Shown here: positions 26,713 through 39,458 of the stretch, piece after piece
Layout of the letters: the number at the start of each line of letters is the position of its first letter
Numbering within the stretch: position 1 is the first letter of the stretch
Notes under the pieces: model-generated
Told to the model about the DNA's origin: nothing
Databases searched by the model: none
What the model saw: only the letters and a program-made list of their open reading frames with translations
Made by a program: the position numbers and the translations under genes
Origin: Bugulina stolonifera
Lineage: Eukaryota > Bryozoa > Gymnolaemata > Cheilostomatida > Bugulidae
Reading direction: 5' to 3'
Length of the DNA stretch: 64,000 bases
Assembly: GCA_935421135.1 (NCBI GenBank)
Contig: OW285191.1
Span: forward strand, 18,802,700 to 18,866,699

Positions 26713-29700
26713 CGGTTTTCCTCTTCTGTCTCACTCTACTCCAACATCTTACCAGACTGCTGATCCCAAACTGTATAAACTCACAGATGGTGAGTAAGCT
26801 GGCTCCAATACAGACTCCTAGGGTTCCCCCTAAGTTGGCTAAAATATGGGGTAAATACAATGAGAATGAAATCTGCATTTATGAGATAATACTATAATAT
26901 ATAATAACGTAGATGTGCAATACAATATGATATAATAATATATTAATTACCAATGACATCTACATATACATTGTACTTGCTAGAAGTGTACCATATGAGC
27001 TCCATGACTTACCAATGACATCTATACCATCATAGGGAATGGATTCCTCTAACAAATCATAGCTGAGAGAGGCAAAGTAAATCCTAGCCATAGCCATATT
27101 GTCTCTAGTAAAATTTGTATGTTCTAAAAATACCAATGTTAGCCTGTGTTCCATTGTTATTAGTAGTAAAATAGCAGTGTAATTGCAGTGAGTTTATTAA
27201 CTCAGTAGATACATTTGTAGCTGTAACATTTACTATTGCAGTGTGCACACTGCAAGTATAAAATTATACTTATTTCAATGAATCTAGTATACAATAATAC
27301 GATATACTGGACTGATCACACATGTATATACATGTGTAATATACTACCAACTAGAAAGGTCTATGTATGATATAGTTATAGCAGTTACTACCGACCGTCG
27401 GTTCCATATGTGTTCTTCATGTGTGCAGCGTTAGGAAACTGAGTGTAGGATATCTGTGGTTTGTAATGTTCCTCATAACAGGCGTTCTTACACTTGCATT
27501 CATTCTCCAGATACTCAACTATTTCCTTGACCTCTACGAATAGAATATCCTGTGCAGTGATTGGTCAGGTACATCTAATAATAACTGACTGATATCAGGG
27601 ACCAGACATGTCAAAAGTAAAGCCATTAATTACTTACTGATATTAGGAACCAGACATGTCATATATGTTTCAGGGTCGCAGATCCTTGCACCTCTAACAG
27701 CTACAAAGAATACTTTGTAGGTTGATATTTTACAAGAATGGATAAAATTATTTTATTATCCAACTAATGAAGTTGATTATAAAATTGATGTAATATGTAT
27801 TTAGGCCGACTAAATGGTAAAAGATGTTTCACCCACTCCTCTATACATAGAGAAGTGGGCTAGTTGTGTATCCAGTGCACATGTACTCTTACCTGGCTCA
27901 AAGAAATGCACACAGCCACACAAGTTGATAGAGTAGTTAGCCTTACACTCCTTATAGCAAGCATTGTACGTGTACTCTGGGTAATAGTTGAGATAGTGTA
28001 GCTTAGCCTTACTATCATGGCAGTCAGCAGTGTTATTATCAGCGGGAGGTGGCTGCCTCTTCACCTATTTAATGCAAATATAAGACATCAGTCTACGGTA
28101 ATGAGTAGGAGAAAGAAACTCCCACAAGACTGTACAAACTGTAGTCTGATAGACACCTACCTTCACATGTTCTAAGACTACTCTGGAGTTAGTTCCTGGG
28201 GCTAATCCTATTCTAGCGTCAACTCCAACAACTGGCACCTCACCAGGTCTATAAACGGCAATCTGTGAAACATTGAGGTATCTTCATATAAACAGAAGCC
28301 TGAGGTGAAAACATCGGCTCTCATTGCATGTCAACCAATTTATTGACTTATAAATATTATAGTGGTACATTTCTAATGCTAGCTTTCTTCTATTTTAAAC
28401 TTGTACTGAACCAGTGATATGTGGATATTTCATAAATACATTATTTCTACGCTACCTTATTGGAGATATGTTGAACTGACTTGGGACTTACCATTGAAGT
28501 GGAAATGCTACACTGAGACTGATCATTTGGTAAATAAACCAGGAAGATTTACTGACTCACCGTAGCTCAGTTTGAGACTGAGGTGAAACTGTAGCAATAT
28601 CAGGTAAGTAGGGGTTCTGATGGAACAGTCTACAAATGTCACGCAAGTAGGGGTGATGAGGGACGCCCCATAAGTGTCATGTAAGTAGAGATTCTAAGGG
28701 AATGCCTGAGAGAGTATGACTTACAGTGAATCCGCTGGATATGGTGTCATGGCCAATATAGTATGAGTTTACGTCTGCATTCAGAGCCACATGGAGACCA
28801 CCATATGAGCCAGCGTTCTTCACCTTATGCTTCCCATCCTCATTGAAGATATAGCAAAGACCTACAGTTTATGTAAATGGTGGACTGCCAGTGATTGTAA
28901 GTGTGAGTGTGTGAGCTGGAAAGGACTGTGGCCATGAAAGTGATGTTAATTATGATCACCTAGATTTCCCTAAAGACAACACAATTAAATAATTCAATGG
29001 ATGTACCCATATAGCTAACAGATTGATCTTGAAAAATATTATATTTTAAATAGAAATAAAAGATTTACCTATGTCCGTTAAAATAGGCTTGAATTCAGCT
29101 GCAATATTCAGAGGTAGACTTCCGAATGTGGCATATTGGACTGTTACCAGAACATGGGGAGCCAGTTCAGTTATTATTTTTAATAATTCAGTGCTGTTAG
29201 CTTTACCTAGCACAGAATACTCTGGTGAACTCCAATTTCTGCAACAATAAACAATAGATGTACAGTATCGTGTGTACAGTATCGTGTGTACAGTATCGTG
29301 TGTACAGTATCGTGTGTACAGTATCGTGTGTACAGTATCGTGTGTACAGTATCGTATGTACAGTATCGCATGTACAGTATCGCATGTACAGTATCATATG
29401 TACAGTATCGTGTGTACTTACACTTTGATTGGCTCCTGGTCAACTGGGAACAAATTCTTCATCAAGATGTCCAGACCTGTCAAGTTATGGTCCCTAACAG
29501 CAATCTCAACTGACTCCCTGATGACTGCGTTGTTATTGCAGATGATCACACTCGGAAACTGTACATTGACATGAAAAAGAGACTCTGACTACTAACTCAT
29601 CTCTAGACAAATGAGAGACAGCTTTTCAAGCAGGTAACTAAATGCACCTCTGGTATAGATATTATATGTTAAGTCAGGCTTCATTTTAAAATAATTATGT

Positions 29701-30664
29701 AAGCGAGTATAACTCCTGCTCACGGAATGGTGTTGGGCCACTGAGACTAAAGGTGGGCTCCGATCTCAGTTATATACAAAAGCAAACATTCTTATATCAC
29801 AGGCCCAGACCATATAACCACAACCAAGCTATAACTTACATAATAATATGTCGAGGAAGTGTTGGGCTATCTGATTTACTATTCTATTGTGTTACAAGTC
29901 TTACCTGTAACTCTTTGACCTTGACATTCTTGAACTTTGTGATGGTTTCCAGCCTACTGTAAGTTTGTAGGAAACCAATGGCGGCAAACAGAGCATAGCC
30001 AATCATAGCTAAGACAATAATCAGCCAGAATACTCTGTAAACAGTAGCACATGGCCCCTAATATTATTGCTAAAATTAGTATAGAGTGGCTTTTACGAAT
30101 AAGTGGTTTTTGATAGTAGGAATTCAATCTAAATTCCAGTAAAGGTCGTTGGATGGGTTGTGTTAGGAGAGGAATGTTTCTGTGCCACGTAGTCACATTG
30201 CCATGCTGAGAACAGCGAGGTGAAGACCCCTTCCTTACCCCAAATTGGAAAAAAAACCTGGGATTAATAATGATAATAATAATAACGGGAAGCAAACCAA
30301 GTAAGATCAGTTTGAATTTTGACGAGTCTTTCTACATATACATGTATTGTGAATATTGGGCTATCCTTTGGCAGATATCTCTGCACTAGACTACACTTGA
30401 TAAGTACATGTACAGTGCTGGTAGGCCTATATGCCGTTGGTTTAAGTTTGGGTGGTATTATAAAGTACTGCCAAATAATCTGATACCATCTAGTAGCTGT
30501 ACTTACTTAGCAATAGGGTGTAGTTTAGAGAGATGTACATATCTTATACCATGCATGGTGACTTCCTGAGTGAATGACTTCCATGAAGGTGCCTCATCAG
30601 AACTCTCTACCCCACCTGGTGGAAAGTTCTCATCACCACCAGAGTTACAGTTAGCACAAACCAT
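26669..30664 (-). CDS. DEG/ENaC-family cation channel, copy A
   Basis: Eleven exons, 5' to 3': 30507-30664, 29905-30034, 29422-29558, 29069-29238, 28725-28861, 28161-28262, 27893-28064, 27638-27691, 27396-27533, 27013-27123, 26669-26838; 492 aa. The frame is open up to 30820, so a start there (544 aa) is possible. Hallmarks: N-terminal HG motif (MHGIRYVHLS, His 38), TM1 (VFWLIIVLAMIGYALFAAIG), post-TM1 FPSVIICN (97-104), a Cys-rich extracellular region (DNNTADCHD, NACYKECKANYS, NLCGC, ECKCKNACYEE) and pre-TM2/TM2 ANLGGTLGVCIGASLLTICE with the GAS selectivity filter (448-450). The family forms trimeric, amiloride-sensitive Na+ channels gated by protons, peptides or force; the stimulus cannot be read from sequence. 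One donor (GACG|GTCGGT at 27395) is weak. It lies tandem to copy B. Confidence 0.93.
29262..29415. repeat. 14-bp microsatellite (GTACAGTATCGTGT), about 11 copies
   Basis: Starts a few bases inside the intron after the donor of DEG/ENaC-A exon 29422-29558; the intron begins GTAAGTACACGATACTGTAC and the array continues ACACGATACTGTAC. It creates overlapping false ORFs on both strands. Confidence 0.9.
30109..30300. mobile_element. Partial SINE copy (family member 1 of 3)
   Basis: TTTCTGTGCCACGTAGTCAC, then TGCCATGCTGAGAACAGCGA and GAAGACCCCTT, match the copy at 55680-55920 in the same order. The tRNA-like head is not recognisable here. It sits in the first intron of DEG/ENaC-A and ends in an A-rich stretch with a TAATAATAA tract. 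Confidence 0.65.
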
Positions 30665-30820
30665 CCTGCCAGCAGTAGCGTAAGTATAATGTTGTGGAGG
30701 CTGTGGATAAACTACAACAGTCATTTGATAAACTTGTCCATCACTCAAGATGGTGGTAACTCCCTTATTACTATCATCATCATAAATAATTGAAATAATA
30801 GAATTCAGATATTCTGACAT

Positions 30821-32464
30821 TTATGACCCTAAAATAGTTTAACATCACAAACGATAATCATACAATACTCTCAAACCCCTCAGAGATACTTAGTGCTACT
30901 ATACCTTGTAGTTTGCCTTAAAAAGAAAGCAAAACACAGTGCATGTTAAATTATAATACGGTATGGATATGATAATACAGTATGAAGATGATGATATAAT
31001 ATATATGGATTTGATAATACGGTATGCATATGATAATACCATATGAAGATGATGATATAATATATATGGATCTGATAATACGGTATGCATATGATAATAC
31101 AATATGATGCTGATAATACAAGACGTAAATTCTTACCAGCCGTCAGGCGAGGTGCTGTGGTAATGTTCTCCCCCATGTACAATGTATATCTTGGTGATAC
31201 CCTTCCCCGATCCAATAACTACTTCACCTTTTATCTATTGACAGGAAGCAGTAATAAAATCTCTCCATGGTCACCAGTGGGAAATCAAACACTTTAATCA
31301 ATATCGTGTTCATATAGTAGAAGTAAACAGAATAATCACAGAAAAAGAGGACAATTCAGAAGTAGTGTCACTCAATCCAACTAATTCATGCACTTCCTGC
31401 TGAATAACCCCCTTAAGTACTTCCTGTACGCATACACCACTGGCGTAGTGGATTCATTATACAAATATTACTCTCCATATAATATTGATTCTAGAAACTC
31501 AACTCTAACATTTCACAGACAGTTTTGTTTACAATTCTAACCACCAACCGTTACACAGATGAATATTTTCCATGAAACCAAAATTCATCGCTTGGAATTT
31601 TGTGATGGGGGGGGGGGGGGGCAGCTACCACAAGTAAATGATGAGTTTGACTTTGTTAACCAGAGCCGTTGATTGTGAGAGTTGCGCCACGGAGGTAAAC
31701 AAGAGGCCATATTGGACCCATGTAACAAAGAATTGCATTGGTCAAATCCTTCTATCGGCAATTCTGATTGGTTACAATGGGCCCAACATGGCATCCATAA
31801 TGTTCCCCCAGTGATGCTACTCTCACAATAGATGGTTCTGCTGTTAACATTTGTACTCAACCTGCAGTTCAGAGATCTAAATTGAATGGAAGATTTGGGA
31901 GGATACCAGAGAGAGCCGAGTAGTTTGGAATTAATCCACTTCAACTGATTGGACTAACTCCAGCTGCAACCTGCAACAGCCTCACAGTGAATATTATTAC
32001 ATAGACGGCATCAGACTTCAAAAAGAACTTCAACTTTTGCAAAATGCGAAAGGACTTCCACTATGCTAAGGCATGTGCCTGCCTTATAGAGCACTCTCTG
32101 ATAAACTTGCATAATAACAGCCATTATTAGAAGCATGTAGGGCCTACAGGATACACATACATGTTATGTATATTATTGTATATCATCATAGCCCAATATA
32201 ATATTATATAGACAAATTTACATAGACTTGGGTATATTTGTAAGAGTGTATAGTAAAACAATTTAGGGCATTTAGGGCAACAGTAGCATGGCAAGATAGT
32301 AATGTACTAAACACGGATTCATTATAATAATATAATTACCCTCATGCAATGAGTGAATCATCATGTAATATCTAAAATCAAATAAAATATACTGTTTTTC
32401 AGTAAAGCAAATCAAAATGAGCCCTTCGTCTGATATCTATAAGCGTATGTCATATTCCACTACT
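30821..32464. other. Spacer between the two DEG/ENaC genes
   Basis: Contains a tandem repeat at about 30955-31105 (ATGATGATATAATATATATG-type units), a poly-G run of about 17 at 31604-31621 and otherwise AT-rich sequence. The promoter of copy A should be here. I see no additional gene; the 119-aa minus frame at 31585-31944 lacks family features. Confidence 0.5.
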
Positions 32465-32466
32465 TG

Positions 32467-32775
32467 TGTACAGTATAACTACTAGTATTTATGAGGGGGT
32501 GCTGCCTGTACTTGTATTACACTGTCAGTATGTACAGTATAACTACTAGTATTTATGAGGGGGTGCTGCCTGTACTTGTATTACACTGTCAGTATGTACA
32601 GTATAACTACTAGTATTTATGAGGGGGTGCTGCCTGTACTTGTATTACACTGTCAGCATGTACAGTATAACTACTAGTATGAGGTGGTGCTGCCTGTACT
32701 TGTATTACACTGTCAGTATGTACAGTATAACTACTAGTATGTATGAGGTGGTGCTGCCTGTACTTGTATTACACT
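32467..32775. repeat. About 64-bp tandem copies of the DEG/ENaC-B 3' coding end, about 5 copies
   Basis: Same unit as at 26535-26712 but with about five copies; the rightmost overlaps the true last codons and stop (32734-32736). The shared unit shows that amplification began before, or was copied with, the gene duplication, and copy number later changed. Confidence 0.85.
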
Positions 32776-35700
32776 GCCGGTTTTCCTCTTCTGTCTCACT
32801 CTACTCCAACATCTGACCAGACTGCTGATCCCAAACTGTATAAACTCACAGATGGTGAGTAAGCTGGCTCCAATACACACTCCTAGGGTTCCCCCTAAGT
32901 TGGCTAAAATATGGGGTGAATGCAATGAGAATGAAATCTGTGTTTATGAGATAGTTGGGTGGTCTGCTCAGGGGGAAAACTTTAAGTGCAGAACCTGTAA
33001 TCTTACATCATAATAGAATAATAATATAAAACATTGGGCCACAAGATCACATAACTTGTTGAGTTTTTACGAAGTTGTGAGGGTGAAAGCATGGGTAGAG
33101 AAACCATAGGCACATAACATGCATCCAACCACCCCTTGGCACCTTCGACTGTGTGGCCAAGCTCTCAGTCTACATACCAAAGGCATATGTCTCAATAATA
33201 TAATAATATAGGTGAGTTGACTATATCACTGCAGGGAGGTACCTATGTACCTATGGATAAAAGTAAGTTAATACTGCACTCGATGTATTTGCATTTACTA
33301 TTTACCTCCAACTATTTATTCATTCTGTACTGCACATATAGCATATAATGACATATGCAGCATACAACCCCACCCTCTTCCCATATTTACACATGTACAC
33401 AATAATAGGCAATGAGGCACCTAAGTGGACCTACCAATCACATCCATCCATGTGTAAGCCAGATGTTCTTCCAGCAGGTTATAGCTAAGAGATCTGTAGC
33501 TAAGCGTAAAATGAGCAATGTTCTCTTTCATATATTCAATAGTAGCTACAAGACACAATGTACACATATGCATACATTTCATATATTCAATAGTAGCTAC
33601 AAGACACAATGTACACATATGCATACATTTGTGTTAGTTGCTGCCTTGATGACATATTGAGAGTCTCTACTAGCACTTAGTTGAGAAGTTATCTTCCCTC
33701 ACCTCATGTATCTCCACTATAAATTGTGATCTTGATAGGCATACCAACTCATCACATTTGTAGAGATCAAGCAAGTTAGTGGGTTACTTACTTTGATCGT
33801 AGCTGTAGAGATCCATAAAATATTTGGCATTAGGAAAGTTGTAGGATGCTATCTGCGTGGTGTAATATTCCTCTTCACAAGTGTTCTTACAGTGACACAC
33901 TTCCTCATAGTAGGCGGTTCTCTCACTGTTGTCTACAAAGACACGCCCATATTTGGAGTGATCATGGAGTAGCATATAGTTATAATACTGCAGCACATAC
34001 AGTCAGTTAATAGAATTATATGTACTGTATAGACGTACTTTTATAGCTGAGAGGGTGAATACAGGAGATTAGCTTATCTGGTTTACAGACGTCTGTACCT
34101 GCCACAGCTGCAACAGAAAGTAGAGGATTCATACCTGTAGCTCTTGTAAGCAGCCATTGATCAGGGAGAGCACAACTCCCGAGTATTCAAGTACACTTGT
34201 ATCTGCTACTGAGTTTCTAGTAAACGAATACTAGATTACTATTTTACCGACATAACATATTTTTTTACTTCTACCATTGCCAGAATGTAACATAAAATGA
34301 TATTGTCCATACCAACCAAAGCAGTAAGTCTACACGTACATTATTATAAGATATATAAAACTTATGTAAAGTTCGAAAATGGAGCTCCAAGTGTAAAAAC
34401 TGAGCAGATGATAAAGATACGCTTATTGGCGTTACAAATTTATTTCCTAGTAATACGATAATACGATAATACGATAATACTATAATACGATAATACGATA
34501 TCTACAGACAGACATGTAGAGAAAATAATGCTGACAGAAGTCAGTTACATGCTGCCTTGAGTCTAACTCTGCTGGCCCAAACAGCTACCCAGCTACACCA
34601 GCAATTCACACATATTCAAGCATCACTTGTTAGCCTGCACTTGCATTGTCCACATTCTTGCAGGCAATACAATAACTCGCCTCTTCTAGTATTATATTGA
34701 CTGACCTGGATCAAAGATATGTCTACACCCACATTTCGCCACTGAGTAGTTGGTTGTACACTCGCGTAAACAAGCATTGTAGGTGTATTGTGGGTAATAA
34801 CTGAGGTAGTTTGGCTGAGTACGAGTGTCGTAACAATCAGCTGTGCCATCATCAGCGGGAGGCGGCTGTCTCTTAATCTAAGCACACATGAGATTAATAT
34901 GGTTGCCTTGTGAGTGTATCGGCTAACAATACATCATGACTGTATGGTTATAGTTTGTACTAACAATATAGTGCCAAGGGCAGACGATTCAGAGTTTATG
35001 ACAGCAACACTGTAGCTTCAGAGACTAATGAACACCAACCTTGTTTAACTGGAGCATGATACTAGATAGGGAGCCAGGTCCTATACCTATCATACCATCA
35101 TTAGCCATGAGAGGAATATCTCCTGGTTTATATAGAGCTACCTGAATTCAACATAACACCAGTACATACATAACACAGTGATGTTATGGCATATAGGATA
35201 CTCAAGCTAAGTGGGTGTGGTATATAGTATACCCAATCTAAGTGGGTGTGGTATATAGGATACCCAAGCTAAGTAGGTGTGGTATATAGGATACCCAGGC
35301 TAAGTGGGTGTGGTATATAGGATACTCAAGCTGAGTGGGTGTGGTATATATGATACCCAGGCTAAGTGGGTGTGGTATATAGGATACTCAAGCTAAGTAG
35401 GTGTGGTATATATGTTACCCAGGCTAAGTGGGTGTGGTATATAGGATACCCAGGCTAAGTAGGTGTGGTATATAGGATACCCAAGCTAAGTGGGTGTGGT
35501 ATATAGGATACCCAGGCTAAGTAGGTGTGGTATATATGATACCCAAGCTAAGTGGGTGTGGTATATAGGATACCCAAGCTAAGTGGGTGTGGTATATATG
35601 ATACCCAAGCTAAGTGGGTGTGGTATATAGGATACTCAAGCTAAGTAGGTGTGGCATATAGGATACCTAAGCTAAGTGGGTGTGGTATATAGGATACCCA

Positions 35701-38070
35701 GGCTCGGTGGATCAATCAACCTATATCTGGAGGTGTGGACAAGAAAGTTCAATCAAATAATTATAATAATAGGTATATAATAGCCAGCGTACCAGAGGTA
35801 ACCGGGAAGATGCCTCGAGATGATGCAAGCGAGATCTAGTCTACTACAATTATAGACATACATACTGGCATGTAGTGGATGCACTAGCCGCAGCCCCAGG
35901 TTATACATATATCATACTTACAGTGAATCCACTAGCCACAGCCCCAGGCCCAATATAGTAACCATCTACAGCAGCGTTAAGGTTTAACATAAGTCCAGAG
36001 TAGATGCCAGAAGAATCTGCTTTGTGTCTACCATCTGAGTTGAACACATAGCATAAACCTAGAAATACATCACTTATACATCCAATGTCTATGAGGCAGA
36101 TTATTCTAATCTAATTTTAGTTCAGACAACAGCTGGGTTGAAAACAGCGTAACACATGTAGACATCGCTGTAGGAGGAAACAGTGTCTCATGTAGACATA
36201 GCTGTAAGAGGAAGAACAAACCAAAATCCGTTATGACTCTGGTGAACTCTGCCGAGATGTTTAAGATTTTCAAGTTATATGAAGCGTATGATATGGTATG
36301 CTCAGGGCGAGGGGCCAGTTCATAGATAAGGTCCTCAATCTCCTTATTGGTCAATTCAAACAGCTGCTTGTACTCAGGAAGTGACCAGTTCCTACAGAGA
36401 AACAGGGAGAAGTGATACACTTCCCGCTCAAACGAAACATATCTATTTGAACAACATTATGTCATGAGCAAATAGAGCTGTCTTTACTTCCATACAGCTA
36501 ACTGTGACCCACCATTGAATCTGAGTGATTTAGAGGTCTATGATATACTTACACTGGTGTTAGAGGTCTGTGAGATACTTACACTGGTGTAAGAGGTCTA
36601 TGAAATACTTACACTGGTGTTAGAGGTCTATGAGATACTTACACTGGTGTTAGAGGTCTATGAGATACTTACATTGGTGTTAGAGGTCTATGAGATACTT
36701 ACACTGGTGTTAGAGGTACTTGTCCATAATTAAACAAGTCCTTCAACAATATATCCAACCCAGTCAAGTTCCTCTGAGCCATGACACTTTGCAGAGACCA
36801 CCAGGTGAAGGAGTTACGATCACACAGCAGCATAGTAGGGAACTGTAAACCATAACATACAAGTTGGAACAACATTATACATGTACACATTGGTCATAGG
36901 AACAACATTATACATGTACACATTGGTCATAGGATAGTCTTCACTACGTAGTCACAACATTGCATATTAAACTCGTATTATAACACTGAGAAGTCACAAC
37001 AAAACCACCTAACACGACGTAAATCATGCCATGAAATTAAACACTCCCTGGTAATTAAAACACATATCAGTTATCCACAGGCTAACCAGCGTTATCCACA
37101 GGCTAACCTGGAGTTCTCTTGATCTGATATTTCTAAACTTAGTCGTTGTCTCCTGCCGAGCATAAGTAGCAAAGAACCCATGAGAAGCGACTGCTGCATA
37201 TCCAATCATGATTAATATGGTAACAAGCCATAACACCCTGTTAAATAACAAAATATGAATACATTGTATTGGAGTAAGCCTACATCCTACCACAGGAGGC
37301 GCGGCAAATACAACAAAAATATGAGAATTACTTCTGCCGCCATTGGGTTTAGTCCAGTTAAACACCTAAACTTATAACCATACTTTATTAATCACCCACA
37401 AATAACATGCAGTGTTACATTCATTGTAAAAGGGGTTAGTTAGACTAGTATACAAACTAGTCTTTTCTGTTAATATTATAATTTAAACAGAAATTATTCC
37501 ATTTACAGTAAAATATTAACAGAATAAATGAGGCTAACTAACCGCTTTACTGTATACGAAGTAAAATTACTAATGTACTGTCCAGTGCTATGTTGTACAT
37601 TATTATGATATACTGAGATTCATGTATGTGGTTGGGGTATTGGGTTGAGGGATTACCCAAAACTAAATAAAAAAGACATAATCAAAGAAATACAAATGTA
37701 CCATGCGCTAAATCTAGTAACTACATGTGGACACTATTTTTGAACTCTTTTGTTTTTTGATCTATTTTTTATGCAATGAATTTGTCTTGTTTTGATTTCT
37801 TTTGACAGTGTGGCTGCTATTATAGTGGCTAGACACAGTAAAGGGCAGTCCCTGTAAGAAAGGCATTAGAAAAAAACATTGTGGGTGTATTGAAAGTAAA
37901 AAAACATTTGCAAGTAATGATACTCACTTTGTAAGAGGTTGTATGTTCGAGAGATGTACATATTTGATGCCATGCATAGTGACTTCCTGTGTGAATGCAG
38001 ACCAGGTCTCCGTCTCTTCATCTTTTACCAATTCCGGTTCTTTCTCGGGTTTCTCTGTTGAAGCTCCCAT
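32734..38070 (-). CDS. DEG/ENaC-family cation channel, copy B
   Basis: Eleven exons, 5' to 3': 37928-38070, 37108-37237, 36703-36842, 36222-36391, 35922-36058, 35040-35141, 34706-34877, 34039-34107, 33792-33932, 33435-33545, 32734-32903; 494 aa from MGASTEK, or 517 aa from an in-frame ATG at 38139. Six exons have exactly the copy A length (130, 170, 137, 102, 172, 111; the last is again 170), proving tandem duplication. Motifs: MHGIKYVHLS (His 33), TM1 VLWLVTILIMIGYAAVAS, FPTMLLCD (92-99), IKRQPPPADDGTADCYD, EVCHCKNTCEEEYY, and an almost unchanged TM2/C-tail with GAS at 450-452. The extracellular finger/thumb segments have diverged much more than TM2 and the tail. Splice-site duplications affect exons 33435-33545 (acceptor) and 36703-36842 (donor, six copies). 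Confidence 0.93.
33522..33625. repeat. 51-bp tandem duplication containing a splice acceptor
   Basis: TTCATATATTCAATAGTAGC plus ACAAGACACAATG and CATATGCATACAT occurs twice. On the minus strand each copy carries ...TGTGTCTTGTAG|CTACTATTGAA. Using the proximal copy gives an exon of 111 bp, the same length as in copy A; using the distal copy would add 51 bp to it. Confidence 0.8.
34449..34500. repeat. Short AATACGAT microsatellite
   Basis: About seven copies of ATACGATA-type 8-bp units in an intron of DEG/ENaC-B. Confidence 0.8.
35186..35705. repeat. 31-bp minisatellite, about 17 copies
   Basis: Unit GATACCCAAGCTAAGTGGGT + GTGGTATATAG with CCCAG/CTCAA and AGGTG variants. It fills the intron between DEG/ENaC-B exons 35922-36058 and 35040-35141. 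A short fragment of the former exon (CTAGCCGCAGCCCCAGG) is also duplicated at 35883-35899, just inside the same intron. Confidence 0.92.
36530..36712. repeat. 30-bp minisatellite made of exon tail plus splice donor, 6 copies
   Basis: Each unit, read on the minus strand, contains CACCAGT|GTAAGTATCTCAT, i.e. the last 7 exon bases and a consensus donor of DEG/ENaC-B exon 36703-36842. Six consecutive copies (180 bp) therefore present six nearly identical donors (one has ACATTGG and two have small substitutions). Confidence 0.9.
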
Positions 38071-38807
38071 ATTCACGTGTAAAGCAATACACAGCACTAG
38101 AATACTGACACAGTGCCAACAGTTATCTGATGGTGTCACTATCTAGGCATGTCATTAAAAACTTTTGTATCCAAAGTCACTTGAAATCGATCAGCAGCAG
38201 GTAAGTTTGGTACGTCAGCATGAATTGATTTCTCTCTCTACTGCATCCTTTAATGTCTAGCACTTCCAGTCCATTAATTCAACAAATACTCAGCACTGCA
38301 CGCCTTGCTTTAGGAATGCAAATCTTTATGAATAATTAATGCTAGAAAAACCAATAAAATATTTAAATGCAAACAGTTTAGGCTTAAAAATTCAACACCA
38401 AAGAAAATAATGTCGTTTCCTGCTAATGAATACAAAGTGATCATGGCAGGATGAGATATCTAACCTGTAAACCAATGGTATGCTCTGGCTGACAATTATC
38501 CTATCCACACCCTCCTCCATTTATTAGCTGCGAACCCATAGCCCTAATCTTGTGACAATCGTGTCTCTCTGTGTATCAGTTTGCTGGCTATTCTCTACTC
38601 ATCCCCATCTTCTTCAGATCTATAGTTAACCTGTAGCAATCCTCAGACTCAGCCTTCCCCCACCATGCAACTAAGTACATTATAACTACCTTCGCAGCTC
38701 TCCACTGATTCCCTTATGCCAGTGTTCCTGTATAGGCGATCTTATTAAGATGTTATTAAGAATCTACACATATATTAATAGCTCATATAATAAAAACAGA
38801 GTAGCAT

Positions 38808-39010
38808 GGAGCAGCCGTGGGATAGTGGTTAGAGCACTGGATTTTCACGTGGGAGGTTCAGGTCATTGGTGGTGTTACGAAGGGCATCCAACCTTGTAAC
38901 GCTCCTGTGCTATGTTGTCCCCCCTTCTCTACTCCAAATTAAAAAAAATGCTGATCTATTCAGATCCTAGCTTTCTTACCTGGCATTAATTATGGAAAGT
39001 CAAACTAGTA
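38808..39010 (+). mobile_element. tRNA-derived SINE (family member 2 of 3)
   Basis: Has a tRNA-like head: TGGGATAGTGGTTAGAGCAC (A-box-like, from 38818) and GGTTCAGGTC (B-box-like, about 38855-38864). It then has CATTGGTGGTGTTAC and a tail GATCCTAGCTTTCTTACCTG shared with the copy at 55680-55920. This is the best preserved promoter of the three copies. Confidence 0.8.
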
Positions 39011-39245
39011 AGTCAGTGTAGCCACTCAATCTACTACATGTATGTACATGTAACTGTACTACTAATTACATGTACTACCATTTATCAATCAGAATTTCTT
39101 AGTTGCTGTATTATTGAGCAATGAAACAAAAACAATTAATTATTATATAGAAATGTAAAATATAAATATACAATCTTTAGTTACAGAACAGGTGATGTGC
39201 AGCAGAGTTATTAGCCAAGTAGGGCCAGTAATTACAAGTATGTAT

Positions 39246-39400
39246 ATAGTAAATTCACACGTATATATTGTAATATATGCACATGTATATATTGTAATAT
39301 ATGCACATGTATATATTGTAATATATGCACATGTATATATTGTAATATATGCACATGTATATATTGTAATATATGCACATGTATATAGTATATTATTTAC
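39246..39400. repeat. 24-bp tandem repeat, about 6 copies
   Basis: Units ATGTATATATTGTAATATAT + GCAC repeat about six times just downstream of the RTEL1 stop. The 24-bp period gives a false YIVIYAHV-repeat frame. Confidence 0.9.
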
Positions 39401-39458
39401 ATGTATATAGTATTATAATGAACATATACACCGTAGATGTAAATACCGGGTGTCCACA

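Larger units (their letters stand above)
38071..39458. other. Intergenic region between DEG/ENaC-B and RTEL1
   Basis: Upstream region of the channel gene and 3' flank of RTEL1. Contains a SINE at 38808-39010 and a 24-bp tandem repeat at 39250-39400. No gene seen. Confidence 0.55.

Noticed and set aside
29203..29574. Overlapping ORFs on both strands with MYSIVCTVSCVQ or YCTHDTVHTIL repeats
   Set aside because: Products of the 14-bp microsatellite beside a DEG/ENaC exon.
31585..31944. 119-aa minus-strand ORF with CGSCPPPPPS
   Set aside because: The proline run comes from a poly-G tract, there are no splice-linked exons and no recognisable domain.
38071..38139. N-terminal extension MTPSDNCWHCVSILVLCIAL on DEG/ENaC-B as a signal peptide
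   Set aside because: DEG/ENaC subunits have a cytosolic N-terminus; the shorter start MGASTEK is preferred, though the longer one cannot be excluded.
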